A DNA stretch of 64,000 nt from Climacium dendroides (lineage: Eukaryota > Streptophyta > Bryopsida > Hypnales > Climaciaceae): NCBI GenBank assembly GCA_950106755.1, contig OX467082.1:17546001-17610000 (forward strand), given 5' to 3'. The position numbers were made by a program, and so were the translations under genes. Positions within the stretch are counted from its first letter, which is position 1, and each line of letters starts with the position of its first letter. The notes under the pieces are model-generated. The model did not search any database and was not told the origin of the DNA. It saw only the letters and a list, made by a program, of their open reading frames with translations. Shown here piece after piece: positions 1-18,759 of this stretch.

Positions 1-586
1 TATTAGTGGTAATTGGATGTAGACGGTGGTGGTTTACTAACCTAGTGTAGTTCATATTGAAATCAACAGTGGTTTTAAACTACTCATGCATGGTGATGGA
101 TATTGGGATTATTGCTGAGCAATTTCTAGAACCTCCTATGAGTAGAAGAGACATTCATACTATGGTTTATAAACATCCAATCAAGTAGAAATGTAGGTAC
201 TTTAGATGTTGTAGAGCTTATGAGTTTTGCAATTACCATTAGTATTTGATAAGTTGAGACCTAGGTTTCGCCAAGTTTGTATTTTTTAAATTTTTTTTAT
301 ATATGGAATGGAGTGTTATTGCTCCAGAAGAACGGCTTGACCATGTATTGCAATTAGGATGTAAATTGTGCATTGTAAGAAATCTCATGTTTAATTGTGC
401 ATACTTGTTCAGGTCAAGGTAGAGGACATTCATGTTGTAGCGAATGGATGACACTCTCTACTAAACTCTAGGTACGTTTTTCATATAGTATGAACTCCTG
501 TACTTGCTCACAATGCAAGTATTTTATATCAACAAGTATTGAGTACTTGAAAGTGACATTTACATATATGTATAGATTCACAGCAA
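1..586. other. AT-rich flank, no gene seen
   Basis: No reading frame here resembles a known protein; the short open frames on the minus strand look like chance. If the minus-strand LTR at 587-1809 is a 5' LTR, this stretch would be the start of its internal region, but it shows no similarity to the region that follows the sister LTR at 5591. Confidence 0.4.
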
Positions 587-1809
587 TGTAAAATGTAGTA
601 TTGACATTTAATTTCCAAACTACACACATAGTGTTAGTCCACCTTTCCAACTCATTCTGCTAAGTTCCAGTCATCGGGACTACTAGCACACATTCTCCTC
701 GTGACACCAAATATGTCACTTAGTAATATAGGGTGGAACTTCCACCTTAATGTGCAAGGATCCATTGTGGTACTACTCACTATGGTCCTAATCGCCCTTG
801 AGTGTCACTCCACTCCATGTTAGCTCTTTTTGCATTTGCTACTCATTCATTAAAGGTAATCGGCACTCACAACTTGGGACACATCCAAGGAGGCCTAGCA
901 AGGAGTGGGACTCCACCCAATTGATGTCACAAGATACACACACAAGTGTCCCATGGTGCCTTGAAGTGGTGGTGAAATCACCAACAACAACCTTGAGTCA
1001 CCGGGACTCACTAAGACTCCAAGAGGGAGAGAGGAGGGAGACCAACCCCTCCTATAGTACTCTCTATAGTATTTGGTAGACCTCCCCATCCTAGGTTGAA
1101 GGAGAACCCTAAACACACTTGAGTTATGGAAGACCACCCGTTTCCAACTCAAATCGCCAAGTTACCTCATCATTTGGACTTTCGAACTTTCAAACGACTT
1201 AATTTTGTGCTAAAAGCTGCAAATCCAACATGTGAGCCTTTTTTAGACATCTGCGCAACAAGTAGATGCCGATGCATTGCTCACTTGTTTCATTTAAATA
1301 AGTTCTTGTAAAGTTATGGCCCTCCAAAGATTCGAGTTCATTGGAGGAGGCATCACGCCTTCAACACGGCTTTTCTTTTGGCCATAACTTTTTACTCATA
1401 GCTTAAAACTTCATAATTCTTATTGTTTTAGGTTCCTTATATTCATAAATTTCTAATGATATGATACATGATATACTTATTTATGGGATTCATTGAAAAC
1501 CTCTTACACCTAGCCCTCAAAAGTCCTAGTGCCATTGGGACTTAGTCAACTTTGAATGGCCATAATTTTTAGCTCACAACTCCAAATCGCACATTCTTTG
1601 CGCCATTAAAAGCATATTGTCAAAATCTTTTTAAGCATGTATGACACTCTACCATCATCTTCAAAATCAAGGCGCTATTTTACTTTGTTTAATCAAGAGT
1701 CTCTCAAATCTCCCTTTTTAGTCTATTGCAAGGCTTGGAAAGTCACCCCCAAGGTCCCCCCTTGCTCACTAAGGTTCTTTGGGCACCCCAAGGAGATAGG
1801 GTCATGACA
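587..1809 (-). mobile_element. LTR of a retrotransposon, minus orientation (solo LTR or end of a truncated element)
   Basis: Read on the minus strand this 1.22-kb segment starts TGTCATGACCCTATCTCC, the TG start usual for plant LTRs, and ends near TTTACA. It is a diverged inverted copy of 4355-5591: long stretches align along the whole length, for example the CCTATCTCCTT start, the minus-strand match to 'gagagtactatagga' and the ACTAACA-containing tail. Flanking pentamers (582-586 and 1810-1814) do not match, so no target duplication is seen. The similarity could be read as one element with very long inverted ends, but the LTR-like ends and the gag-like region beside the partner favour two separate LTRs of one family. 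Confidence 0.6.
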
Positions 1810-2659
1810 ACGTGAGCATTCCCTACTTTAAAGACAATAGTTGTTTTGAAATTTGAACAATTCATTGGAATGTCTATAGATTAGCAAAAACAAAGCACAT
1901 CGTAGTTTTCTAAGAAATTACTATAAGTAACCACCGACAATGAATTGATGTTGAAATTGAATTGGTCCACTAGATCTCCAACCTGCAAAATTCCACGAGC
2001 CTAGTATCGATTATAATCAATTTCAATTGACATCCTCAGAGAAATAGATCAAGATCACTATTGGCACTCTCGATCAAATGAAATGAACTTGGAGAATAGG
2101 TCATTGACAAGTCCTGCATTTCATAAATAAATACTATAGTTTTAGACATACTTCGATGCATGTTTCATAAAGTCCTCTACTCATATTTGCATTTCAATTT
2201 TTGATCCTCTATAGACTTCCTATAAACAAAGAGAAAGAAACAAATTAACTAACTTTAGTCTTGTATGTTGTGTGGTAGGCATTGTCTTCCTTTACAGAAC
2301 TCACTACAAGCACACTTCATCACCTATCACAAACATGGCATTGGAATTAAGTAGTTTGGATGAAGGAAAGCTACATGACTATAAAGGTTTCTCTCGCATG
2401 ATAAATAAAGCGCTAAAAAGTTCTAGTGACAATGATGACAATAGTAGCACAAATGGATCCAACGACAACCACCTTGATGACTACCGAAATCTGGAAGCAA
2501 TGCATATGAGAATCGACATCAACACGCAAGAAGAATAGAACCAACACTGATGGATTCAAGACGGCAACTTATAAACACTTAATTTGCCTTCTCCTCTGTG
2601 CAACCATAACAAGGGAGTTGAATCTCTATAGGTCAAACCTTCACAAATCCAATCAAGTT
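1810..2659. other. Spacer between LTR and transposase remnant
   Basis: AT-rich sequence, probably the 5' part of the pogo-like element. An open frame of 88 codons at 2272-2538 is rich in Ser, Asn and Asp and precedes the transposase in the same orientation, so it could be a decayed N-terminal part or an accessory frame. I do not recognise it. Confidence 0.35.
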
Positions 2660-4354
2660 GGACTCAATGGCTTACGAGATTTGCAAGGGCAGACTTGAAG
2701 TGTGAGGGCAGACTTGAAGAACGAGACCTGTTGCACAGTCTAGAACTACCATGGAGAACATCCCACGAACATAATCAACTGTACACTTTGCTCGAAATAT
2801 ACACAATCTTGAAGACATCAACAACTTCGATATCAATGCGAGATAGCAATATAACAAATCCAATAGACAAAGAAGACAAAAGAAATCCAACATTTGGATT
2901 GACAAGCAGCTGAAGCGTGTTCTGGATGAAGTAGACAATGGAATGAGCATGAAACAAGTATTCAAGAAATATCTCATACTTTACTCTTCTTTAAGAGATT
3001 GGTGCTATATAAGGAATTCAGACTTTTCACAATGCAAGGTCCGCCACCTGTATTCAATTTTGCTGAAGAACAACTCATAGTGGACTATCTGTTGTCCGTG
3101 TGCGATTTGGGTTATGGACTTACTTCTACAGCGTTGAGGCTGAAAGTACACAAGATAACAAAGGGTAGGTGGAATCCTTTTTGAAATGGCATTCCAAGCA
3201 AGGGTTGGATGAAATGGTGGTGTAGGAGACACCCTGAGTTTACCATTTGAGTTGTATAGGCATTGGATGTTACTTGTGCTTATGGCTTAACTATTGAAAC
3301 TACAAATTCATTTTATGATAATCTTGAGGTTCTCTACATTAAGTATGCATACTCTCCAAACAAAATTTGGAATTGCAATGAAACCAGGGTTCAGGCCGGG
3401 AGAAATGGCAGTGCACACATTATTATATATAGAGGAGCAAAAAATGTTTACTACATTGTTCTTGATAAGAGTGAATGGATGTTTGTACTGGTGTGCGTAA
3501 TCGTAGCTAGAGTGTCTATTCCATCATTCTATATTTTTCATGGCCAACGCCTCTACCAAAATTATATTAAGAAATGTGAACTAGGTGTTGCTATGGCTAT
3601 ATGATAAAAGATGTGGATGACTTCCTATCTATTCTACAGATAGATTTCTCATTTCTTAAAAAATATACAAGCATTAAGGGGCATTTCAACTGAGAGACAA
3701 CACTTATTGATATTGGATGGCCATAATAGCCACGTGACTCTAGAGGTGGTGGGAGAAGCAAAAGCTATAGGACTAGATTTGTTGATATTCCCATCACACA
3801 CCTCCTGCACCCTCCAACCATTGGACTGTAACATTTTCAAGCCATTCAAGGACTATTTCCGAGCCTATCGAGATTATTGAAGCAAGCAAAATGTAACTCA
3901 GGTACTATGGAAATACTAGCACATTAGATATCACTAGCTCTATAGAATGCATTGTTAGATAAAAACATAAAAAGTGACTTGAAGGGGACATGTATCCTTC
4001 CCTTAGATAAAGGGGCTATCAGACATCACTTGAAACCATCAACAGTTTATGTACAATAGCCACATGATCAAACACTTGCACAACAATTGCAACATGAAAT
4101 ACTTGCAATAACTTCAAAGGCATTGAAGTTGAGATCGTCCTCTAGGAGTTATCATGAGCGACCAATGTGCTATTCAACAAGTCCACGACCATGGCAATGA
4201 AGAGTATTTGGACTCACAGGAAATCTCCGCTAATCTAGCTTTAGAAGGAACACTTGGAATCATACACTATTTTGTCAAAGTCAACTCCACTGACCCTAAA
4301 GTCCCAGATGAGATTGGTACTATAGACCCGGACGTGGAATTTTTGGATCCCATT
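2660..4354 (+). pseudogene. Decayed pogo/Tigger-type (Tc1/mariner superfamily, DDE_1) transposase
   Basis: Conceptual translation gives a pogo-class transposase broken by stops and at least one frameshift. A helix-turn-helix-like stretch lies at about 2896-3005 (NGMSMKQVFKKYL). After a frameshift near 3015-3035 one frame continues from 3039 to about 3880 with in-frame stops (for example at 3182, 3602 and 3605). It carries GKGWMKWWCRRHPE-like sequence, then WNCNE at 3368-3382, where the family has WNCDE, so the first catalytic Asp is Asn. The second catalytic Asp is in LILDGHNSH (codon 3716-3718) and the third in LQPLDCN (codon 3824-3826). A diverged C-terminal part follows: DKNIKS-like sequence near 3960 and an open tail at 4154-4350 with HYFVKV. 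The coding similarity stops where the TGTTAC of the right LTR begins, so that LTR appears to have inserted into this element. It cannot encode an active enzyme as it stands. Confidence 0.8.
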
Positions 4355-5591
4355 TGTTACATCCCTATCTCCTTAGGGTGCCTGAAGTGCCTTAGTGAAC
4401 AAGGAGGACCTTGAGGGTAACTTCTCAAGCCTTGTAAGAATCTAAAAAAAGAGGAATGGGTATCTCCTGAGCAAATAGGACACAATAGCGCCCTGTATTT
4501 GAAGGATATGATACAATGTCATATATTCTTGGAAAGTTCTTGAAAATATAAATATACATTCAACCATCTAAGGAACACATGATTTGGACTAATGAGCTAA
4601 AAGTTATGGCCGTTCAAAGTTGGTGGTGTCCCGATGATGTTGGGACACTTAAGGGTTAGGAGTGAGAGGTTCCCAATGAATCTTTTATGGAAATATGGCA
4701 TGTAGAATATTATTAGAAATCTAAAAACACATAAAAACTAGAATGATAAAAATTACAAGGTTCTAAGCTATAAGTCAAAAGTTATGGCCAAGAGAAGGGC
4801 TATGGTGAAGGCGTGACGCCTCCCCAAGTGAACCCGAATCTTTGAAGGGCCATAAATTTGCAAGAACTTGTCCAAATGAAACAAGTGAGTAGTCCATAGA
4901 CATCTACTTGTTGCATAGATGTCTAAAATGGGCTTGCATGTGAGATTTGGAGCTGAAATCACAAAGTTACACTGTTTGAAAGTTTGGGAGCTCAAATGGT
5001 GGCGTAACATCACGATTTCGATTGAAATCGGGTGGTCTTCCACAACTCAAGTGTGTTTGGGGTTCTCCTTCGACCTAGGATGGGGGGGTCTGCGAATATT
5101 ATAGAGAGTACTATAGGAAGGGTTGGTCTCCCTCTTCATTCTCTCTTGGAGCCTTAGTGAATTCCGGTGATTTAAGGTGGGTGGTGCAAGTTCACCACTG
5201 GGTCCAAGGCACCATGGGACACTAGTGTGAGTGTCCCGTGGCACCAGTTGGATGGAGTCCCACTCCTTGCTAGACTATTGTCCATGTATCCCGAGATATG
5301 AGTCCTGATCAGTGACAAAAGGCAAGTAGCAAATATTCATGGGCCTAGAATGGAGTTGAAGTGACATTTAAGGGCAGTTAACACTAGTGAGGAGTAGTGC
5401 CTCCACTTAGTGCTTGGACATCAATGGAAGTTCAACCCCATGTTACCAAGTGACATGCTCGGTGTCATAAGTGGTGTGCGTGTGTTAGCAGTCCTAAGGA
5501 TTGAGATTTGTTAATATGAATTGAAAAAAAGAGAACTAACATTGTAGGTGTTTGACATGTGCAATGTTAATGAATTGAGATTCAAGTAACA
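4355..5591 (+). mobile_element. LTR of a retrotransposon, plus orientation (probable 5' LTR)
   Basis: The 1237-bp segment begins TGTTAC and ends GTAACA, a 6-bp inverted terminal repeat of the TG..CA type expected of LTRs. It is about 70-80% similar by eye to the minus-strand copy at 587-1809. Its start abuts the decayed transposase and its end leads into a gag-like region, which fits a 5' LTR. No matching 5-bp duplication flanks it (CCATT before, TTGAA after), as expected if the 3' LTR lies elsewhere or is lost. I could not identify a convincing primer-binding site. Confidence 0.65.
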
Positions 5592-6480
5592 TTGAAAGTG
5601 GAGCGTGGTGAGCCCATTAGAAGCTGCAAGGTGTTATTTGGATTGCGACACCATTAGCAGCTTTTTGACCCTATCATCAATCATGCCACAAATCAACCAC
5701 AAAAATTGGGATCCAATCATGGACTTCACAAAATTTATAATACTCACATCTGATGAGTACATGGAGGCTGCGACAAAGTTCAGACAAACCAAACTCGATG
5801 CAACAAGGGAAAAACAACGACTTCGAGAAAAGAAAGAAGAACGACAACAAAGAAAAGTAACAGAAAGAGAGGAGGAGAGACTATAGCGAGAGGCACAGGT
5901 GGTAGAATTAGCTGAGGCGCAAGCGTAAAAGGCCAGCCAGCAAAAAGAGGCGTGTGTGCTATGAGAGGAAACTTGGACTTTTTGACAGCAAAAAGTTGCA
6001 CAACTAGCTAAAAAAAAGGTATGCAAGGCTATAGAGCACCTCGAAAACCAATGATTGAGGGTGATGCGGACAATGGAAAATGTTGTAAGGCAACAAGCTT
6101 ATGGATCGCAACAAAGAGACTTTCAGCACTACTTTCTCTTGTCATTGCAATCTACAGTGCTTTCAACACCTCAATATATGTTCTCTTATGCCATTCCTGG
6201 AATGCAACAATCACCCCCAATTTGCCCCAAACCTCGACGATTATTCTCATCTACAACGTGGGCGGCACCTTTGCCAAGTTGCTTGCCAATCCAAGGAGCC
6301 ATTGAAAGTTTCTACCACCATAACAACAGTCGTGATGCATAGAAAAGTGAGCATTATTACGAAGGTGTATGTGCATACTGCAGGCTTTCCAAACTAGCAT
6401 AATAATACTCTCAAGGTCAAGCAGAGGTCTGGCAAAGGTCACTTGACAAGGTGCAACTTGGCAGCATTCAGAATTGCAAT
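5592..6480 (+). pseudogene. Gag-like remnant downstream of the plus-strand LTR
   Basis: An open frame of 93 codons at 5605-5886 ends in a strongly charged Lys/Glu/Arg stretch (about residues 60-93) of coiled-coil type. The same frame goes on past single stops with further Gln/Ala/Glu-rich sequence, and frames near 6340-6400 contain a CxxC-like stub. Position straight after an LTR, charge and decay suggest gag, but no diagnostic domain is complete. It could also be unrelated low-complexity sequence. Confidence 0.4.
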
Positions 6481-7617
6481 TCTCATAAATCCATCTTTTT
6501 CATTCCAACTTTCGTAGCACCACATGTACAGGAACACTTTCACGTGGGTCTCTACTTTGGTTTCATCATTTATCAGAAAGCAATGCACTCATTGAGCAAA
6601 ATTGTCGCACTCTAATAGTTGTGTACTAGTTCAAAGCATTTTTTGCTTCTAGAAATTTGTAGTAATTCCAATCCTTAGAATAAAATTCTACAAATTTTAT
6701 TGTACCACTATTTTGTATCTTCCTATACGACAAAAATGTTAGCCATCCTACACAACTCATCGATTTTTCTACAATTGCTTAAGTAATCAGATATGGACAA
6801 TTCAACCTTAGACCCAGTACCAAAACTTTGTTGTAGTCATCTAGAATGTTTTCATTACCAAATATTTGGGACCTCAAGAGGGTTGCCAAACTTTGGATTA
6901 GTTCCCCAAAAAGTTTAAACTAAAAAATTAAAAAATAATAATATCAATATTTTATTTGAACTATTGATCCAATTCTTAGTAGCCTTGATGATCCAACTCT
7001 TTGCAACCTTGTAGAGGGCCCATTTTTTTCTAATGGCATAGAAATTAACCTTACCCCCTTAAATACCCAAAGCATCATATTTGGGTGCCAACAAAACTCT
7101 TTCAAGTTAAATGAAATCTCACCAAATTAGTACATTAAGTATTTTTCGGGCCGTACACTTATAAGTTTATTTTTAAAATAGAAAAGTTAGTTTTAGAGTT
7201 TTTATGAATTATCTATTTAAAATTTGAGACAAAAATCCGTTGATGTCTCAAATTTGTTGATGTCTCAAATCCATTGAAAAAATTAATTTTCTAGTGTTAA
7301 AAGCTCTTGGAGATGAAAGAATCCATTGTAGATTTGCATTGCATTACAAAAGGATTATCTATTTCTCCACAACCTCAAAGAACACTTTTAATTAATGATT
7401 GCAATCATGAAGGGAGGTAAATGACCCACAAGTAGCATTCCAAAAGACAAGCCACAATAGTCTCCTTAGCAAGCAACAATGAGAAGCTATATGTTTTTGT
7501 TTTAATTAGACTATTTATAATATTGATATGTATTTTTTTCTAATATGAGTCAACCAAAATATATGTAAAAAACCCTTTGATTTTCAATTATATTGTAATA
7601 AAAATTGCAAATCCAAT
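6481..7617. other. AT-rich intergenic DNA, no gene seen
   Basis: No protein-like frame. The sequence is AT-rich with many short homopolymer runs and resembles the repeat-derived DNA found elsewhere in the window, but I could not assign it to a family. Confidence 0.4.
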
Positions 7618-8560
7618 AATTGTAACCCTTAATTCCTAAATTTCCTTCACTATGTTTTCACCAAAAATGCTCTAAAACTGTCATTTCTAATACAAGTACC
7701 AAAATTTTGAATTTTTTTGACACATGTAACCATAGGATCTTGTAGTATGCTGACTTGAAAACATGTGGTAAAAATTTCAGAAATTTCCATCATGTGGATT
7801 GCAAGATATAAACATTCAAATTCATTGAAATCATTTTTTTAGCCCTGCAAAAAACAGGGCAGCTACACTTCCCAAGCTCACTTTCCTATGAAAAATTGTC
7901 CAAAATAGTGGTTACTCTTTGGATTCTTTTTCCTAAACAAGTTGGTCACATGCTTGAAAATTTTCAGATTATTTTGGAATTGTACAACATATAGGAAAAA
8001 AATAGTAAGTAGACAATAGTAAAGAATGACTCAAAGTATTAAATTGTTAAGGATTTAATTATAAAATTGAAAAATGCCAATCCCAATAGTTGCAATGTTG
8101 TTATAAACAATATACATCTTATGATTTTATTTTTTTCAAAAAATATTGAAAATTGAGTAAGATAAAGGACTTCAAAGTTTATTTTACAGTAGAAAATCCA
8201 TAACTACTTGCAAACAAAAATTGCTCATAACTTTCATCTCATTGATCAAAATGGAATGATTCAAAGCTTTCCATGTATATATAACTCTAGAAAATCAATT
8301 TCAAATTTTTATTTTTATAAAAAGTGATTTTTTTTATTTGCCCATACTGCCCAATTGGTGAAAAAAGTAACATATTTGGCCATAATTTTTTACTTGTATT
8401 TTCAAATGTCATGAAATTTGGTGCGTATGAAAGATATTCCTCACTCCAACTTCTATTAAAATTTTAGACTAAAATATGCAAATCTCTAGTCACATATACC
8501 TACCCAAAATTTCTATACAATCCCAAAAACGTATGCCAGTCCTTTAGGGGTTAAATGATA
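7618..8560 (-). repeat. Repeat family A, copy 1 (about 0.94 kb)
   Basis: Ends are inverted: GTAACCCTTAATTCCT at the left and the complement of TAACCCCTAAAGGACT at the right (CCTTTAGGGGTTAA near 8551). The interior is an inverted match to family A at 22207-23126, for example 'taggatcttgtagta' and 'gattgcaagatat'. There is no coding capacity. It looks like a non-autonomous DNA element with TTAA-type ends. Confidence 0.6.
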
Positions 8561-9412
8561 GGCCAAACCCCTCATGCTTGATTTCAAATGAATCATGAAC
8601 AAAAAATGATCAATAGTGAATAAGGCTTGCCAAGCATTGCTTTCACATTGCAAAGTCAAAGCACTATTCATTCATCAATTTTTATGTGCCCTAATCGCAC
8701 AAACTTTGGATAAGGAGTAAGACCTATGCCTTGCTTCAAGAAGATTTTTAATCTCTCATTGGATTGCTTGCTAGGCCATCAAATGTCATTGAAAGGTTAA
8801 ATATGTATAATAATCCAAAAAGGACACCAGTGAGTCACCCTATCATATGTGTTGAGAAATGGAGGATGTGGTATTAAAAAAATATATGATCTATATCCTA
8901 AATGAGGGTGTTTGTTTGTTCATTTTGTTTGTTTCTTTGCTAAAGTTAGATCTCCCAAACCATGCATCCTCAGTTGTGTTTTTGGTAACATAGCTCTTTG
9001 TAAAAAGGATTGCATGCATGGGCTTTGTTTCATGACATTTGGACCTAGAATGTGAAAGTTATTGAATTTTTTATGAACTAAAAAAATTATAATTTTATTT
9101 TTATTTTTATTATGTATTATAATGTGGCAACAACATAAGACACACTAGTCTATCAATACCTTAATAATGAGTTTGTTTGTTTATTTATTTGTTTTGTTTG
9201 TTTTGTTTCAGTGAGTTCCTAGATTGTGTGCCTTCTGATTGCATTCTTTATACCATCGGAAAGCTCTTTGTGAAGAGGGGTGCATAGGCGTTCTTTCATG
9301 GTGTTTGGACATATGGTGAGAAAGTTATGAATTTTTAAGTTAAGTTTGGGTTTTAAATTATCATAAATTATTCCAAAAATAAAATGAAAAACTGGGCCAA
9401 TAGTACAAGGCT
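8561..9412 (+). repeat. Two partial units of repeat family D
   Basis: Two related segments, about 8885-9110 and 9175-9335, each carry a GTTTG/GTTTT-rich stretch, then sequence like 'gaaagctctttgtga', a GGGTGCA-like word, a TTTGGAC word and 'gagaaagttatgaa'. The same order recurs at 39095-39260 (plus) and at 29690-29880 and 47405-48025 (minus). 8561-8880 shows nothing recognisable. Confidence 0.5.
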
Positions 9413-9413
9413 A

Positions 9414-9640
9414 TGATATACTCCCTCTATCTCAAAAAAACCCCTTTATTTTAGATTTTCTTTGGGATTAAGAAATCATAGCAATAAATTACAACTGAAA
9501 GGTGTCAAAGATTAGTGTTGAACTATTCCAAATCTAAGTACATAGTTTTTACGTTTAAAACTACCTTGAAAGGAAAGGAAAGCAACGTCAAAAGTGTGTC
9601 TTTTAGGGTGTTTTTTCATTAGTGCCGATTCATAGAAAAT
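9414..9640. mobile_element. Possible decayed Stowaway-like MITE (one end only)
   Basis: TACTCCCTCTATCTC at about 9419 matches the hallmark Stowaway end (TA then CTCCCTC...). I could not find a matching inverted right end within 300 bases, so the element is truncated, decayed or a chance match. Confidence 0.3.
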
Positions 9641-10067
9641 GGTCAATATGAAGCGTTTTTAGTGCAAATGTAGATCAAGGATAAGCAAACCTAGCTACAC
9701 AAGTTCTTCCATCTATTGAAAAAACAAATTCTAGTGCTCACAATATTGTTGTTTCTAGCACAATGAGTAAACAGAAACCAAATCTAACTCGTAAAGAGCA
9801 TAGAGCACGGGACAATAAAGAGGTAAACATATTTTTCTTTTTGAGATTTTATCAATGTTTAAATAGTAGGGTGAGAAAGAGGCAAATGAGGTTTCTTTTT
9901 AGAATTCTATCAATGGTTAAACAATAAGGGGGAGAGAGAGGCAACACGGGGTCTCTTTTGAGACAAATGTGAAGTTTCTTTTTAGTACCAAAGACGGACT
10001 TCAGTTCAGCCTGAGCAGAGTTCATCCGACTTTCATTCATTCTTTCACACCATCGTATTGCACCCTT

Positions 10068-10076
10068 AAACCCTAA
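10068..10076 (+). promoter_or_regulatory. Telo-box (AAACCCTAA) upstream of the kelch gene
   Basis: AAACCCTAA, followed by ACCTTAACC, lies 81 bases before the start codon. Telo-boxes near transcription starts are typical of plant genes for ribosome production and translation in growing cells. The role here is inferred from sequence and position only. Confidence 0.55.
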
Positions 10077-10156
10077 ACCTTAACCTTGATGCAGAGGCTG
10101 CGCTCTCTGATACAAGAGACTGGAGGACCATCATCGTCATCACCATCTCCGTCGCA

Positions 10157-17349
<7,193 letters not shown>

Positions 17350-17520
17350 CAAGCTTTCCATTGGTATGTTTTTAAAGTAGCGCATCTGTAAAAGAGATTC
17401 AGTTCATTCTCTCACGTTTGTGGGACTGAAATTATCTTTTTTCTCTTTCTTCTATTAAGTAAGACGACGAGTGTACCGTTGTGTCAAACCATTCCTCTGG
17501 CTTTCTGCCTAAATGCCGGT

Positions 17521-17724
17521 GCAATTGGAAGCAATCGGATGGAGTGGGTTTTAAAAAAACATTTTATCTGGGTCCAGCTTTGGGGAGTTGAAAAGTCTTT
17601 GCAGATTTTGTTTCGGAGTTGAAGCAATTGGAAAAAACCAGATGGAGTGGGTTTTAAAAAAACATTTGTGTGGGTCAGCTTTTGGGAGTTGAAAAGTCTT
17701 TGCAGATTTTGTTTCGGAGTTGAA
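17521..17724 (+). repeat. Tandem duplication of about 102 bp in the kelch gene 3' region
   Basis: Copy 1 is 17521-17623 and copy 2 is 17624-17724; both start GCAATTGGAA and end TTCGGAGTTGAA, with about 90% identity. They lie 170 bases past the stop codon, so they are likely in the 3' untranslated region. No coding potential. Confidence 0.85.
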
Positions 17725-18547
17725 GTCAGTTCCCCAGTAGTTGACGGTCTATTTGTCAAAAAGCCATAGACTTGTCAACATTTTAAAAGTCTATGTCAGT
17801 AGTTTATATTTGTGCCGTACTGCATCTGTCATGATGTATAATCAATATTCTCTAAAGGTGGTGCAATAGTGAATACTTCACATTATTCAGGAATGAACAA
17901 TGAACAGGTGTGGTGTCTTCAGAAGTTGTCTGCACAAGGGGGAGGGAGACATACCCATTTCCAAGTGCCTATCCAAAAGTGGACCCTAAACTATCTTGAA
18001 AATAAGTATATAAGATATCCAAAATGTGTACAACAAAGTATTTTGGAACCTTACATGAATTGCCAATAAGATTCAATAGCATTCATGACAATTTAATAAT
18101 AGAAGGTTTAAATAATAGAAGGTCCTATTCTACGTGGTTTCATCATCCACTTACAAACCTTGAAGTGAGAATTGACACCCTAGTGTGGATTATGAATATT
18201 TTCAAGAGTTTATTGTGGATTTAGATTACATGGATGAAGTACATCCAAATACATGGAAACAACAAATTTTGTTCATTCTTCAAGACATAACTAGCCTTGT
18301 TAGTCATGCTTCATGATTTTTGTGCAAGGTTTAGAATTAATTCATTTAGGTAGGGAAAGAAAGGAAACCTTGCAAGAATGAAAATCTCATGGCTAGATTC
18401 TTTTGAAGCCATAGTTTATTTTACATCAAAAATCCACATTCCCTTCCCTAGGACTTGTAGTTGATGGTGTTGACATGACATGCATTCAGTTGTCGGTTAT
18501 ACTCCTTCCAATTAGTCTAAAGTTTCATCATGTCTTCCAAACAGTTA
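17725..18547. other. Intergenic region between the convergent kelch and phosphodiesterase genes
   Basis: AT-rich. Short open frames at 17869-18224 in two phases look like fragments of something once coding, but I do not recognise them. The kelch transcript probably ends in the first few hundred bases; no clear poly(A) signal stands out. Confidence 0.4.
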
Positions 18548-18755
18548 CTCCCTCTGTCCTAAAATGATTGTCCACAGTTTTGTTGAGATTTGTTTATGCC
18601 AATTTCATTGATTATATTGTGAAAAACATAATTAAGAAAGGTTCCAAGTTTTATATCACCACAAACGCAACCCAAATAAAATTAGCCACATGGACCATAT
18701 GACCTACTCAAAACAACTTCAAAACAATTTTAAAGTGGACAAATCATTTCCGGAG
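18548..18755. mobile_element. Stowaway-type MITE abutting the phosphodiesterase stop codon
   Basis: The element starts CTCCCTCTGTCCTAAAA and ends with GTGGAC...ATTTCCGGAG. Inner arm words GTCCAC and GTGGAC are inverted, and TA dinucleotides flank it (18546-18547 and 18756-18757), the Stowaway target duplication. The 208-bp length and CTCCCTC end are classic for this superfamily. The right end lies four bases from the minus-strand stop codon at 18760-18762, so the MITE should form the start of that gene's 3' untranslated region. Confidence 0.85.
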
Positions 18756-18759
18756 TACT

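Noticed and set aside
587..5591. A single Mutator- or fold-back-like transposon with 1.2-kb inverted ends
   Set aside because: The repeated segments have LTR-type TG..CA ends, and a gag-like region follows the right one. Two LTRs are the simpler reading, although not proven.
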